DNA from: Actinomycetes bacterium
GTDB taxonomy: Bacteria; Actinomycetota; Coriobacteriia; Anaerosomatales; Anaerosomataceae
Length of the DNA stretch: 64,000 bases
Reading direction: 5' to 3'
NCBI GenBank assembly: GCA_022839745.1
Contig: JALHJB010000001.1
Location: 62,001-126,000, forward strand
In this document: positions 34,902 through 46,565 of the stretch, in pieces
How the letters are laid out: each line of letters opens with the position of its first letter
Numbering within the stretch: position 1 is the first letter of the stretch
Made by a program: the position numbers and the translations under genes
The notes under the pieces: model-generated
Told to the model about the DNA's origin: nothing
The model's database searches: none
Seen by the model: the letters and a program-made list of their open reading frames with translations, nothing else

Positions 34902-36824
34902 ATGCCAACCGTCAGTCAGGAGTTCAGATCCCGATTCGGCGTCCTCGGAATCATCGTGGTCGTCGTTCTCTCGGCGCTGCTCGTCCGGCTGTGGACGATG
35001 CAGGTCCTGAACGGCGAGTCGTTTTCCGCGCAGGCTGAGAACAACCGGGTACGTGAGATCTCCATCCAGGCGCCACGCGGCCGCATCCTCGACCGCAACG
35101 GCGTGCCGCTGGTGACCAACCGCTCAGCGCTCGCGGTGAGCGTGGATCCCTCGCACGAGGACGTTCGGGCGCTGCTCACACGCACATGGACCGAGGACAC
35201 CGCCGACGATCCCACGAGCCGCGAGCTCAACGAGATGTTCGGCGAGATCGCGGCCCTGCTCGGCATAACGACCGCCGATGTGTGGGAGCGCGTCACCGAT
35301 GTGCAGCAGGAGGCGCTCAGGCCGCGCGTCATCGCCGTTGACGTGTCGATGGAGTCGGTGGCGCAGATCGCCGAGCGTCAGACCGACTTCCCGTGGGCGG
35401 CTGTCGAGGAGATCGCGGTACGGGAGTATCCCAACGGCAACCTCGCGGCACACGTGCTCGGCTACACCGGCGCGATCTCCGAAGAGCAGTTCAAGAATTC
35501 CGATGAGTACGCCGGCTACGAGCGCGGTGACACCGTGGGCAAGTCGGGCGTTGAGCGCCAGTACGAGGGCGTGTTGCAGGGCGACAAGGGATGGCGCCGC
35601 ATCGAGGTGAACGCCTCCGGCAGGGCGCAGGGCGTGGTGAGCGAGCAGGCGCCGCGACCGGGCAACGACATCCGCCTGACCATCGACGCCGCTGTGCAGG
35701 CCGTCACCGAGGATGAGCTCGACAAGGCCATCGCCGAGGCACACCGCCAGGGCTACACGAGCTCCCGTGCGGGTGCCGCGGTCGTCCTGGATATCGAGAC
35801 CGGCGAGGTGCTCGCTTCCACCAGCCGTCCAACGTATGACCCCACGGCGTTCCTCGGCGGTATCAGTTCCGCCGAGTGGGAGGCGCTGAATGCCAAGACG
35901 AGCGAGTATCCGCTGAACGACCGTGCCATCATGGCGGCGTATCCGCCTGCGTCCACATACAAGGTCATCACGGCCATCTCGGGCATGGAAGCCGGCATCA
36001 CGTCGGAGAACACGACCTACAGCTGCACCGGCCGATGGACCGACATGGGCAAGCAGTGGCCCAAGTGGTGCTGGAAGCGCACCGGGCACGGAACCGTGAG
36101 CCTGCGCGGCGGACTCAAGCACTCGTGCGACACCGTCTTCTACGAGATCGGCTACGAGTTGTACAAGCGCGGCAAGGAGGAGCTTCAGGCGACATCGCGG
36201 GAGTTCGGTCTGGGCTCCAAGACCGGCATCGATCTTCCGGGCGAGTCAGCCGGACGCGTGCCCGACGCCGCCTGGAAGAAGCGGTACAACGAGAACTATC
36301 CCGAGTATCAGACGTGGCTGCCCGGTGACACTGTCAACATGTCGATCGGGCAGGGCGACATGCTCACCACGCCTCTGCAGATGGCGCTGGTGTACGCGGG
36401 CCTTGCTAACGACGGCGACATCATGAAGCCGCACGTGCTGAAAGACGTTCTCGGCAGCGAGGGCGACGTCATCCGCACGATCGAGCCCGAGGTGCTACAC
36501 GCGACAGGCGCACCCGCAGAGATGCTGGGAGTGGTCGAGCGCGGGCTGATCGACGTCACCGAGACCGGCACAGCAAAGGGCGTCTTCGTCGGATTCAAGC
36601 CGACGGTGGCCGGCAAGACCGGTACCGCCCAGGTGAAGGGCAAGGACGACTACGCGTGGTTCTGCGCGTACGCTCCCGCCGAAGACCCCAAGTACGCGGT
36701 CGCGGTCATCGTGGAGCAGGGCGGACACGGCGGCTCGGTCACCGGGCCGGCTGCACGCAACATCCTGGCGCATCTGCTCGGCGAGGAGCTCAAGACGATC
36801 CGCACCACGGACGAATCGAGGTGA
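34902..36824 (+). CDS. mrdA: Penicillin-binding protein 2 (elongasome transpeptidase)
   Basis: 640-residue class B PBP. An N-terminal membrane helix (VLGIIVVVVLSALLVRLW, about 14-31), a dimerisation/pedestal domain with RGRILDRNGVPLVTN, and the transpeptidase domain with SxxK in PPASTYKVI (about 348-356), SxD-type second motif HSCDTVFYE, and KTGTAQ (about 570). It cross-links lateral-wall peptidoglycan with RodA as its glycosyltransferase partner. The ATG lacks a strong ribosome-binding site (GGAGTC about 18 bp upstream). Located between mreD and rodA as usual. Confidence 0.95.
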   Translation: MPTVSQEFRSRFGVLGIIVVVVLSALLVRLWTMQVLNGESFSAQAENNRVREISIQAPRGRILDRNGVPLVTNRSALAVSVDPSHEDVRALLTRTWTEDTADDPTSRELNEMFGEIAALLGITTADVWERVTDVQQEALRPRVIAVDVSMESVAQIAERQTDFPWAAVEEIAVREYPNGNLAAHVLGYTGAISEEQFKNSDEYAGYERGDTVGKSGVERQYEGVLQGDKGWRRIEVNASGRAQGVVSEQAPRPGNDIRLTIDAAVQAVTEDELDKAIAEAHRQGYTSSRAGAAVVLDIETGEVLASTSRPTYDPTAFLGGISSAEWEALNAKTSEYPLNDRAIMAAYPPASTYKVITAISGMEAGITSENTTYSCTGRWTDMGKQWPKWCWKRTGHGTVSLRGGLKHSCDTVFYEIGYELYKRGKEELQATSREFGLGSKTGIDLPGESAGRVPDAAWKKRYNENYPEYQTWLPGDTVNMSIGQGDMLTTPLQMALVYAGLANDGDIMKPHVLKDVLGSEGDVIRTIEPEVLHATGAPAEMLGVVERGLIDVTETGTAKGVFVGFKPTVAGKTGTAQVKGKDDYAWFCAYAPAEDPKYAVAVIVEQGGHGGSVTGPAARNILAHLLGEELKTIRTTDESR

Positions 36825-36830
36825 TGCGCG

Positions 36831-37985
36831 ATGAACAAGACCACCGGACAGCGCATCCTCGATAAGGTCAACGTGCCACTGGTGGCGTGGGTGGCCGCGC
36901 TCCTGGTGTACGGTACGGTCATGGTCGCGTCGGCAACGTCGAGCATGAGCAGCGGCAACAGCATGCTGCTTCGCCACCTCTTCGGCATCGGCGTGGGTCT
37001 CGCGCCGCTGGTGGTCGCCTGGTTCATCGACTACACCAGGCTGCGGGGCTGGCAGGGGCCGCTGATCGCGTTCGGCGCGTTCTTGCTGATCAGCCCGAGG
37101 ATCCCCGGGCTTGGGGGCACCGCGAAGGGAGCGACTTCGTGGCTGGAGATCGCGGGCGTACGCCTGTTCCAGCCGTCGGAGCCCGCCAAGCTGATCTTCA
37201 TCGTCATCTTCGCCGCGGTGATCGCGAACATGAAGGGCCGGGTCGACACGCCGTCACGGATCACCAAAGCCTTGCTGTACCTGGCTGGCGCCGTGTTCCT
37301 GATACTGTTGCAGCCCGACCTGGGCACCGGCATGGTGTTCGTGGCCATCGCCATGGTGATGCTGGTGGTGGGCGGGATGAAGGCCAAGCACTTCGCCTTC
37401 CTGGCGGTGGCCGCGGCCGTGCTGGTAGGGGCGATCCTCGGCGTGGACGCCGGCCTCGACCAGATCGCGGGCAGGGATGTTGGTCTGAAGGACTACCAGA
37501 AGAACCGGCTTCTGGTCTTCGTGAACCCCGACATCGATCCGACCGACGCAGGGTACAACCTCGCGCAGTCGAAGATCGCCATCGGGTCGGGAGGTCTCAC
37601 CGGCAAGGGGCTCGGCTCCGGTACGCAGTCCAACCTGCACTTCATCCCTGAGCGGCACACCGACTTCATCTTCTCAGTGCTCGGCGAGGAGCTTGGCTTC
37701 TTTGGAGCGGTGCTCCTGCTCGGGCTGTACCTCGCACTGCTGCTCACGGCGCTCGCGATCGCGACCTCGTCCCGCGATCTGTACGGCGCGCTCATCGCCA
37801 CCGGCGTCCTCGGCATGTGGCTGTTCCAGATTCTGGAGAATGTGGGCATGACCGTGGGTATGATGCCTATTACAGGCATCCCGTTGCCATTCATGAGCTT
37901 TGGTAGCTCATCGATGGTCACGAACCTCGGTGCGGTGGGTCTGTTGCTCTCGGTCTGGTCCCGGCGCTACGGCGCGGGCTCGTGA
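36831..37985 (+). CDS. rodA: Peptidoglycan glycosyltransferase RodA
   Basis: 384-residue SEDS-family membrane enzyme polymerising lipid II, about ten helices. The conserved catalytic region is in SGGLTGKGLGSGTQSNLHFIPERHTDFIFSV (in segments GLTGKGLGSGTQ, FIPERHTDFIFSVLGEE), and the C-terminal family mark is GIPLPFMSFGSSSMV. It starts 7 bp after the PBP2 stop. Partner of PBP2 in cell elongation. Confidence 0.95.
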   Translation: MNKTTGQRILDKVNVPLVAWVAALLVYGTVMVASATSSMSSGNSMLLRHLFGIGVGLAPLVVAWFIDYTRLRGWQGPLIAFGAFLLISPRIPGLGGTAKGATSWLEIAGVRLFQPSEPAKLIFIVIFAAVIANMKGRVDTPSRITKALLYLAGAVFLILLQPDLGTGMVFVAIAMVMLVVGGMKAKHFAFLAVAAAVLVGAILGVDAGLDQIAGRDVGLKDYQKNRLLVFVNPDIDPTDAGYNLAQSKIAIGSGGLTGKGLGSGTQSNLHFIPERHTDFIFSVLGEELGFFGAVLLLGLYLALLLTALAIATSSRDLYGALIATGVLGMWLFQILENVGMTVGMMPITGIPLPFMSFGSSSMVTNLGAVGLLLSVWSRRYGAGS

Positions 37986-38003
37986 CGGAAGGGGATACAA
38001 GCG

Positions 38004-39038
38004 ATGGCGATACGTCCCAAGATGGCGCTTCCACTCGACGTGCGCGACGTCACGAAGTCGGGCACGCGGTACACCGAAGAACGTGAGCTTCCCGTGCGCA
38101 TCGGCGTGTACGTGGAGGTTGACGCGCCGGACGTGCTGATCGACGCGATCCGTGAGAACCTGCGCCCCCGAACGGCGCGCGCGGTACTGCAGATAGAGGT
38201 GGCCGAACTCGGGCAGACGCCCCCGCTCGAGCAGCTCACCGACGTTGCGATCGTCATCGCTGGCAGCGGTAACGTCGCGCTGCAGCAGGCGGTCTCCGCG
38301 GTGCGCCAGTGGCGCGTGCCCCTCGTGGTGGTTGGCCTGGGCGACGGCGTTCGCGATCGCGAGCTTGCCGACGCGCTCGGACAGCCAACGGCTGATGTGA
38401 TCGTGAGCTACGACCCCGCCGAGGTGGTGTCGCGGCTGGGCGCATGGCTGACGGACACGCTCGGCAGCAAGCGGCTCGCGCTTGCGCACAACTTCGCGTT
38501 CATGCGCCGGGCGGTTGCCGAGGACGCGGTGAAGACCACCGCGTGGCAGAACGCGCTCGTGGGGGCTGTCACGCCGATCGCCGGTGCTGACATGCCGATC
38601 ATGACTGCCAATCAGGCCAAGATGCTCCTGCAGATCGCAGCCGCGTACGGCGAGCCGCTCGGGGTCGAGCGGGTCAAGGAGCTGCTCGCCATCGTTAGTG
38701 GCGGCTACCTGATGCGGGCCGTGGCCCGGCAGGCGCTCACGATAGTGCCGGTGCTCGGGTGGGCCATCAAGGGTGGCGTTGGGTACACCGGTACGCTGGC
38801 GATGGGGAAGGCGGCGGTGCAGTACTTCGAGGACGGCAACGACCTCGGCCAGGTGCTCGCCAACTTCAGGGGCATGGTGGCCGAAGCGGCCACGAAGCGT
38901 CCGCGTCGCGGCCGGCGAACCGTGGCCGATCTGCCTGCATCACCAGCGGTGGCCGACCTGGCCGCGGCGCAGCCCTCGGCCGATCCACACGTGCCGCCCG
39001 CGCTGCCTGCCGATGATGGCGGTTCGCGTGGCGAATGA
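38004..39038 (+). CDS. DUF697-domain protein (YcjF-like)
   Basis: 344 residues. The N-terminal half (about 30-165) looks like an alpha/beta, Rossmann-type domain (PVRIGVYVEVDAP, DVAIVIAGSGNVAL, PLVVVGLGDGV) without a P-loop. The C-terminal half (about 165-310) is DUF697, with helical ALVGAVTPIAGADMPIMTANQAKML and possible membrane-associated GWAIKGGVGYTGTLAMGKA. DUF697 often follows a GTPase domain; here the G motifs are missing, so it may be a degenerate partner. It sits between rodA and the radical-SAM gene and overlaps the latter's start by 11 bp or more. Function unknown. Confidence 0.8.
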   Translation: MAIRPKMALPLDVRDVTKSGTRYTEERELPVRIGVYVEVDAPDVLIDAIRENLRPRTARAVLQIEVAELGQTPPLEQLTDVAIVIAGSGNVALQQAVSAVRQWRVPLVVVGLGDGVRDRELADALGQPTADVIVSYDPAEVVSRLGAWLTDTLGSKRLALAHNFAFMRRAVAEDAVKTTAWQNALVGAVTPIAGADMPIMTANQAKMLLQIAAAYGEPLGVERVKELLAIVSGGYLMRAVARQALTIVPVLGWAIKGGVGYTGTLAMGKAAVQYFEDGNDLGQVLANFRGMVAEAATKRPRRGRRTVADLPASPAVADLAAAQPSADPHVPPALPADDGGSRGE

Positions 39039-40878
39039 TCTCTGGCCGCAGGTAGAGAAGCTGCTCGGCCGCATCGAGCGGCCGTCGCGGTATATCGATG
39101 GGGAATGGGGCGTGCTCAGACGCCCGGACGCGGCATACCGTGTGGCTCTCATGTACCCGGACACGTATGAAGTAGGCATGGCGAACCAGGCGCTGCAGGT
39201 CCTCGCGGCTCGCCTGGCCACGATCGAAGATGTCGCCACCGAGCGCGTGTTCCTGCCGTGGGTGGATATGGCCGGGCTCATGCGCGAGGAGGACGTGCCG
39301 CTCTTCACGTTGGAATCATGCATGCCAGTGGCAGACGTGGATCTGCTCGGCATCACGCTGTCCAACGAGCTCACGTATAGCAACGTGCTCGAGGCGCTCG
39401 ATCTTGCGCGGATCCCGCTGCGGGCCGCCGATCGCCGTGAGTCGCACGCCCTCGTGATCGGCGGAGGGCCGAGCGCCCACAACCCAGAACCCATGGCACC
39501 GTTCTTCGATGCGATCCTCGTGGGCGATGGGGAAGACGCCGTGCTCGAGATCGTGGCCTCGCACCGGGCTTCGAAGGCACGCGGCGCGAGCCGCGAGGAG
39601 ACAGTGCGGGCGCTTGCCTCGATCGAGGGCGTGTACGTGCCGTCGCTGTACTCACCCGGTGCCGACGGACGGATGGCGGCCTCGGCGCCTGCTCCTGCCA
39701 GGGTGCGCCGGCGGGTGCTCGCGGACCTTGACGCGTACCCTGCTCCGTCGTGCCCGGTGGTGCCATATGCCGACGTGGTGCACGATCGCGCCACCGTTGA
39801 GGTGCTGCGCGGCTGCTCGCGCGGGTGCCGCTTCTGCCAGGCGGGGATGGTGTACCGCCCCGTGCGTGAGCGGCCGGCCGATTCGATCGTGCGCGATGTG
39901 GTCGAGGGGCTCGCGTGCACCGGTTTCGAGGAGGTCTCGCTCACGTCGCTTTCCACCGCCGACCACTCACAGCTGGAGTCGGTCCTCCGGCGGCTGGTTG
40001 GGAGGCTCGAGGGCACCGGGACGGCCATATCGGTGCCGTCGCTCCGGGTCGACTCGTTCACCGTGCCGCTTGCGCGACTGCTTGGCGATGGCCACAAGAG
40101 CGGGCTCACGTTCGCGCCGGAAGCCGGGTCACAGCGGCTGCGCGACGCGATCAACAAGAACATCACGGAGGAGGAGATCGTCACCGCGGTGGATCAGGCG
40201 TTCACCGCAGGATGGCGACGCGTGAAGCTCTACTTCATGATCGGGCTGCCCACGGAGACCGATGACGACGTCAGGGCGATCGGGGCGCTTGTGAGCCGTG
40301 TCGTCTCGGTGGCGCGTGAAGCGACGCCCAAGGCGGAGCGCGGCGGGCTGCGAGTGGCCGTCTCGGTGTCCACGTTCGTTCCCAAGGCGCACACGCCGTT
40401 CCAGTGGGACGGTCAGCTGCCGTTCTCGGACGTCCGCCGTCGTCAGGAGATGCTGCGCGACGCGATGCCCCGGCGGGGCGTGGAGCTGTCCTTCCATGAC
40501 GCGGAGTCCTCGCTGCTCGAAGCCGTGCTTGCGCGCGGTGGCAGAGAGGTGGCCGACGGTATCGAGGCCGCCTGGCGTGCGGGCGCACGGTTCGACGCAT
40601 GGAGCGAGCAGTTCTCCCTCACGCGTTGGCTCGAGGCGTTCAGCTCGATCGGCATCGATGCCGGGGAGGCCGCGTCACGGCCGTACGCGCAGGACGAGCC
40701 GCTGCCGTGGGGGCACATCGACAGCGGCATATCCGAGGCGTTCCTGCACCTGGAGCGTGTCCGCGCGGAGGCGGCGACCACCACTCCCGACTGCACGTTC
40801 GAGGACTGCACGGGGTGTGGCGTGTGTCCGGGCCTGGGAGTGGACAACGTGATCGCGGAAGGGGCGCGCCGTGGCTGA
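39028..40878 (+). CDS. B12-binding-domain radical SAM protein (TIGR03960 family)
   Basis: 616 residues. The N-terminal part has a cobalamin-binding-like fold (VGMANQALQVLAARL, SHALVIGGGPSAHNPEPM, FDAILVGDGEDAVLEI), and the radical SAM core has CSRGCRFCQAG (three cysteines for the [4Fe-4S] cluster) at about residue 269. A C-terminal cysteine-rich tail (CTFEDCTGCGVCP) may hold another cluster. The family accompanies the next gene and RNase G/L21/L27 in many actinobacteria and clostridia, hinting at rRNA or ribosomal-protein modification (inference). Start is uncertain: GTG 39028 matches the usual family N-terminus NDLW; ATG 39013 and 39016 are alternatives. Confidence 0.87.
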   Translation: MANDLWPQVEKLLGRIERPSRYIDGEWGVLRRPDAAYRVALMYPDTYEVGMANQALQVLAARLATIEDVATERVFLPWVDMAGLMREEDVPLFTLESCMPVADVDLLGITLSNELTYSNVLEALDLARIPLRAADRRESHALVIGGGPSAHNPEPMAPFFDAILVGDGEDAVLEIVASHRASKARGASREETVRALASIEGVYVPSLYSPGADGRMAASAPAPARVRRRVLADLDAYPAPSCPVVPYADVVHDRATVEVLRGCSRGCRFCQAGMVYRPVRERPADSIVRDVVEGLACTGFEEVSLTSLSTADHSQLESVLRRLVGRLEGTGTAISVPSLRVDSFTVPLARLLGDGHKSGLTFAPEAGSQRLRDAINKNITEEEIVTAVDQAFTAGWRRVKLYFMIGLPTETDDDVRAIGALVSRVVSVAREATPKAERGGLRVAVSVSTFVPKAHTPFQWDGQLPFSDVRRRQEMLRDAMPRRGVELSFHDAESSLLEAVLARGGREVADGIEAAWRAGARFDAWSEQFSLTRWLEAFSSIGIDAGEAASRPYAQDEPLPWGHIDSGISEAFLHLERVRAEAATTTPDCTFEDCTGCGVCPGLGVDNVIAEGARRG

Positions 40879-41542
40879 GGGCTTCAGGCTCCGGGTCTGC
40901 TTCCACAAGATCGGGCGGCTGCGATTCCTCTCGCATCTCGAGACGGGGCGTGCGTGGGAGCGCGCGGCGCGGCGCGCACGGTTGCCGTATGCTGTGTCAC
41001 AGGGCTTCACGCCGCGAATGCGTCTCGCATTCGGTCCGGCCCTGCCGGTCGGCACCGCGGGCGAACGGGAATATCTTGATATAGCGCTCACGCGCTTCGT
41101 GCCCGTGGCGGAGGTGGAACACGCGTTGCACGCCGCCATCGTGCCTGAGCTTGGGCCAGTCGAGTGTCGTTACGTCTCACCGGTCGAGGGTTCACTGGCC
41201 TCAAGACTGACGATAGCAGTGTACGAAGTCGAGATCGAAGGGGGGAGTCCGCAGCAGGAGATCGAGCGTTCGCTCGTCGCACTGATGGGAACCGGTCGCC
41301 TTGAAGTCGAACACAAGGGCAAGCAGAAGGTTTTCGATCTCGCCACAGCGCTCCCGAAGGAGCCTGAGGTGCGATCATCGGAGGGACGTACCGTCGTTCG
41401 GATGTGGGTCCGGATGGGTGAGCAGGGGTCTCTCCGCCCCGAGGTCTTCATCACGGCAGCCGTAGGCACAGACAGGGTGGCTTCGGTCACCCGCACCGAC
41501 CTTCTCATCGAAGACGACCAGGGCTGGCGCCGGCCACTGTAG
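40871..41542 (+). CDS. TIGR03936/DUF2344 radical-SAM-associated protein
   Basis: 223 residues. The N-terminus LRVCFHKIGRLRFLSHLETGRAWERAARRARL is the DUF2344 signature when read in parts (HKIGRLRFLSHLE, LPYAVSQGFTPRMRLAFG). No cofactor motif of its own. It overlaps the radical SAM gene by 8 bp and precedes the RNase G gene by 11 bp, a conserved arrangement; it is sometimes fused to the radical SAM protein. Probably a substrate-binding partner; the modified target is not known. Confidence 0.87.
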   Translation: MAEGFRLRVCFHKIGRLRFLSHLETGRAWERAARRARLPYAVSQGFTPRMRLAFGPALPVGTAGEREYLDIALTRFVPVAEVEHALHAAIVPELGPVECRYVSPVEGSLASRLTIAVYEVEIEGGSPQQEIERSLVALMGTGRLEVEHKGKQKVFDLATALPKEPEVRSSEGRTVVRMWVRMGEQGSLRPEVFITAAVGTDRVASVTRTDLLIEDDQGWRRPL

Positions 41543-41553
41543 CGGCACACATC

Positions 41554-43038
41554 GTGCCTGACATCACACGCGAGATGCTGATCTCGCATGATATGCACGA
41601 GACGCGGGTCGCGGTCGTTGAGAACCGCCGTCTCGTCGAGTTGTACATCGAGCGTCCCAAGCGCAGCGTCGTGGGCAACGTGTACCTGGGCAAGGTGCGA
41701 GACGTGTTGCCCGGCATGCAGGCGGCTTTCGTGGACATCGGCCTGGAGAAGAACGCGTTCCTGTACGTCGACGAGGTCGTGGCGCCTGAAGGTGTCGCGG
41801 ACGCGCCACGACGCGACATCCAGTCGCTCCTCAAGCCCGGGCAGCAGCTCATGGTGCAGGTGCTCAAGGACCCGATGGGCACCAAGGGCGCCCGGGTCAC
41901 CACCGAGGTCACGCTGCCCGGCCGTTTCCTCGTGCTGATGCCGTTCTCCGACTTCGTCGGCATCTCCCGGAAACTCGCCGAGGAGGAGCGCGAGCGGCTT
42001 ACCTCGATCATCGAGCCGCTGGTTCCCGACGGTATCGGTGTGATCGTGCGTACTGCCGCGGCGGGTGCGCACGAGAAGGACCTGCAGGGCGACCTGGAGT
42101 TCCTGCTGCGTTTGTGGCGCAGGGTGCAGGCGCAGTCGCGAGAAGGTCTCGCCCCGGAGGTCGTGTACACGGAGATGGACCTCGCGCTGCGGCTGGTGCG
42201 CGACGCCTTTGGCGACACGTTCCGGCGTCTCGTGATCGACGACAAGCGGGTGTACGAGAAGGTGACGTCGTTCCTGCGCAAGTCGGCGCCCAGGCTCGTT
42301 CGGCGTGTTCAGATGCATAAGGACAAGGAGCCGCTCTTCGAGGCGTATGGCCTCAGGTCGGATATCGAGCGCGCCGTGTTGCGCGAGGTGCCTCTGGCAT
42401 CGGGTGGGCACATAACGATCGACAAGACCGAGGCCCTGACCGCCGTGGACGTGAACACCGGCAGCTACGTGGGGCGGAAGAACCTCGAGGACACCGCGCT
42501 GCGGACGAACCTGGAGGCGGCGTCTGAGGTCGCCCGCCAGCTGCGGCTCCGCGACATCGGCGGCATCATCGTCATCGACTTCATCGACATGGAGGATGCG
42601 CGCAACCGGCAGGAAGTGGTGGCGCGACTGACGCGGGAGCTCGAGAACGATCGCACCAAGACGCGTGTCTCGGAGATGTCGCGTCTCGGGCTTGTGGAGA
42701 TGACGCGGAAGAACGTGACAGACGGGCTCTATGGTGTGCTCACCCAGCCGTGTCCGAGCTGCGGCGGCGAGGGGCGCGTGCTTTCGGACACTACGCGGCG
42801 CATCATCGTGGAGCGGAGTCTGCGCGACCTGCTCCTGGCGGGCAAGTCGTCGGCGTATCTCGTGGGGCTCAACCCGCAAACGTATGCCCTGGTCAACGCC
42901 CCAGGCAACAACACGTTGGCGCTGCTGCGCTCCGAGACGGGCAAGCGGGTGAACGTGATCGCGGATCCCGACGTGGACCCGATCGAAGTCCGCCTGATGA
43001 TCGAGGGCAAGGTGGCCTCAGGCGGTGACGAGTCGTAG
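41554..43038 (+). CDS. rng: Ribonuclease G/E family endoribonuclease
   Basis: 494 residues, RNase-G length (no long C-terminal scaffold of RNase E). The S1 domain (about 38-125) begins VGNVYLGKVRDVLPGMQAAFVDIG in parts, the 5' sensor and RNase H-like fold follow, and the catalytic acids are in LTAVDVNTGSYVG and IVIDFIDM. The Zn-link CPSCGGEG (about 405) for dimer/tetramer formation is present. It processes rRNA and decays mRNA. GTG start in a weak context. Upstream of L21 and L27, a conserved order. Confidence 0.93.
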   Translation: MPDITREMLISHDMHETRVAVVENRRLVELYIERPKRSVVGNVYLGKVRDVLPGMQAAFVDIGLEKNAFLYVDEVVAPEGVADAPRRDIQSLLKPGQQLMVQVLKDPMGTKGARVTTEVTLPGRFLVLMPFSDFVGISRKLAEEERERLTSIIEPLVPDGIGVIVRTAAAGAHEKDLQGDLEFLLRLWRRVQAQSREGLAPEVVYTEMDLALRLVRDAFGDTFRRLVIDDKRVYEKVTSFLRKSAPRLVRRVQMHKDKEPLFEAYGLRSDIERAVLREVPLASGGHITIDKTEALTAVDVNTGSYVGRKNLEDTALRTNLEAASEVARQLRLRDIGGIIVIDFIDMEDARNRQEVVARLTRELENDRTKTRVSEMSRLGLVEMTRKNVTDGLYGVLTQPCPSCGGEGRVLSDTTRRIIVERSLRDLLLAGKSSAYLVGLNPQTYALVNAPGNNTLALLRSETGKRVNVIADPDVDPIEVRLMIEGKVASGGDES

Positions 43039-43128
43039 CCGATGCGCCGCGTGCCGCGGGTGGGCGTACCAGCGCGCCACCGGATTCGGCGAGTCGCATT
43101 CGGCGGTGGATGGATACGCCCGGAACCG

Positions 43129-43158
43129 TTGACGCTCGCTTGCGTATTCTGTTAGCAT
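43129..43158 (+). promoter_or_regulatory. Promoter of the rplU-rpmA-obg group
   Basis: TTGACG (-35) and TAGCAT (-10) separated by 18 bp, about 40 bp before the L21 start. The best sigma-70-like match in the 160-bp intergenic stretch. Confidence 0.6.
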
Positions 43159-43197
43159 TGCGCTTCGCGTGTACCCCCTTTGACTGGAGCAACGTCC

Positions 43198-43722
43198 ATG
43201 TATGCAGTGGTGAACACCGGCGGCAAGCAGGCCAAGGTAGAGGTCGGCACCATCGTCGCCGTAGAGAAGCTCAAGGCCGAGGTCGGCGAGAGCGTGTCGC
43301 TTCCGGTGATCTTCATCGCCGATGGTGACAGCATCATGGCCACGCCGTCCGAGCTTGCTGGTGCGTCGGTGACCGCCGAGGTGCTCGAGCACTTCAAGGG
43401 CGAGAAGCAGATCGTCTTCAAGTTCAAGAAGCGCAAGGGCTACAAGCGCACGAAGGGTCATCGCCAGCAGCTGACCGCCGTTCGCGTGACCGATATCGCG
43501 GTCGCCGGTGGCGCAAAGCCCGCGAAGGCCGAGAAGGCCGAGAAGCCCGCGAAGGCCGTTGAGGCCCCTGAGGCCGAAGCCCCCAAGGTCGAGGCAGCCG
43601 CTTCTTCCGAGGCGGCTCCGCAGACCTGTGCCGCCACCAAGTCGGACGGCACGGCGTGCACCAACAAGGTGAAGGAGGGCTCCAAGTACTGCGGAGTCCA
43701 TGCGAAGAAGTACGAAGGCTGA
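43198..43722 (+). CDS. rplU: 50S ribosomal protein L21 with C-terminal zinc-knuckle-like extension
   Basis: 174 residues against about 103 in most bacteria. Residues 1-103 are a normal L21 (MYAVVNTGGKQAKVE start, FKFKKRKGYKRTKGHRQQLT near the end). Then comes a Lys/Glu/Ala/Pro-rich linker (about 106-140) and a small domain with C144, C154, C165 and H168 (CX9CX10CX2H), TKSDGTACTNKVKEGSKYC, likely binding zinc. The same motif occurs as an add-on in various bacterial proteins. ATG 43198 has GACTGGAGC upstream; L27 follows, as usual. Confidence 0.95.
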   Translation: MYAVVNTGGKQAKVEVGTIVAVEKLKAEVGESVSLPVIFIADGDSIMATPSELAGASVTAEVLEHFKGEKQIVFKFKKRKGYKRTKGHRQQLTAVRVTDIAVAGGAKPAKAEKAEKPAKAVEAPEAEAPKVEAAASSEAAPQTCAATKSDGTACTNKVKEGSKYCGVHAKKYEG

Positions 43723-43766
43723 TAGACTATCCGGGCACAGCCCGACGGATGCGAGGGTGAACTGAG

Positions 43767-46537
<2,771 letters not shown>

Positions 46538-46565
46538 CCTCGACCGAGACGAAGGGGACGGTGCT

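Noticed and set aside
36120..36150. Altered second motif (SCD instead of SxN) in PBP2
   Set aside because: SxD is the usual form in elongasome PBP2 enzymes, so it is not a defect.
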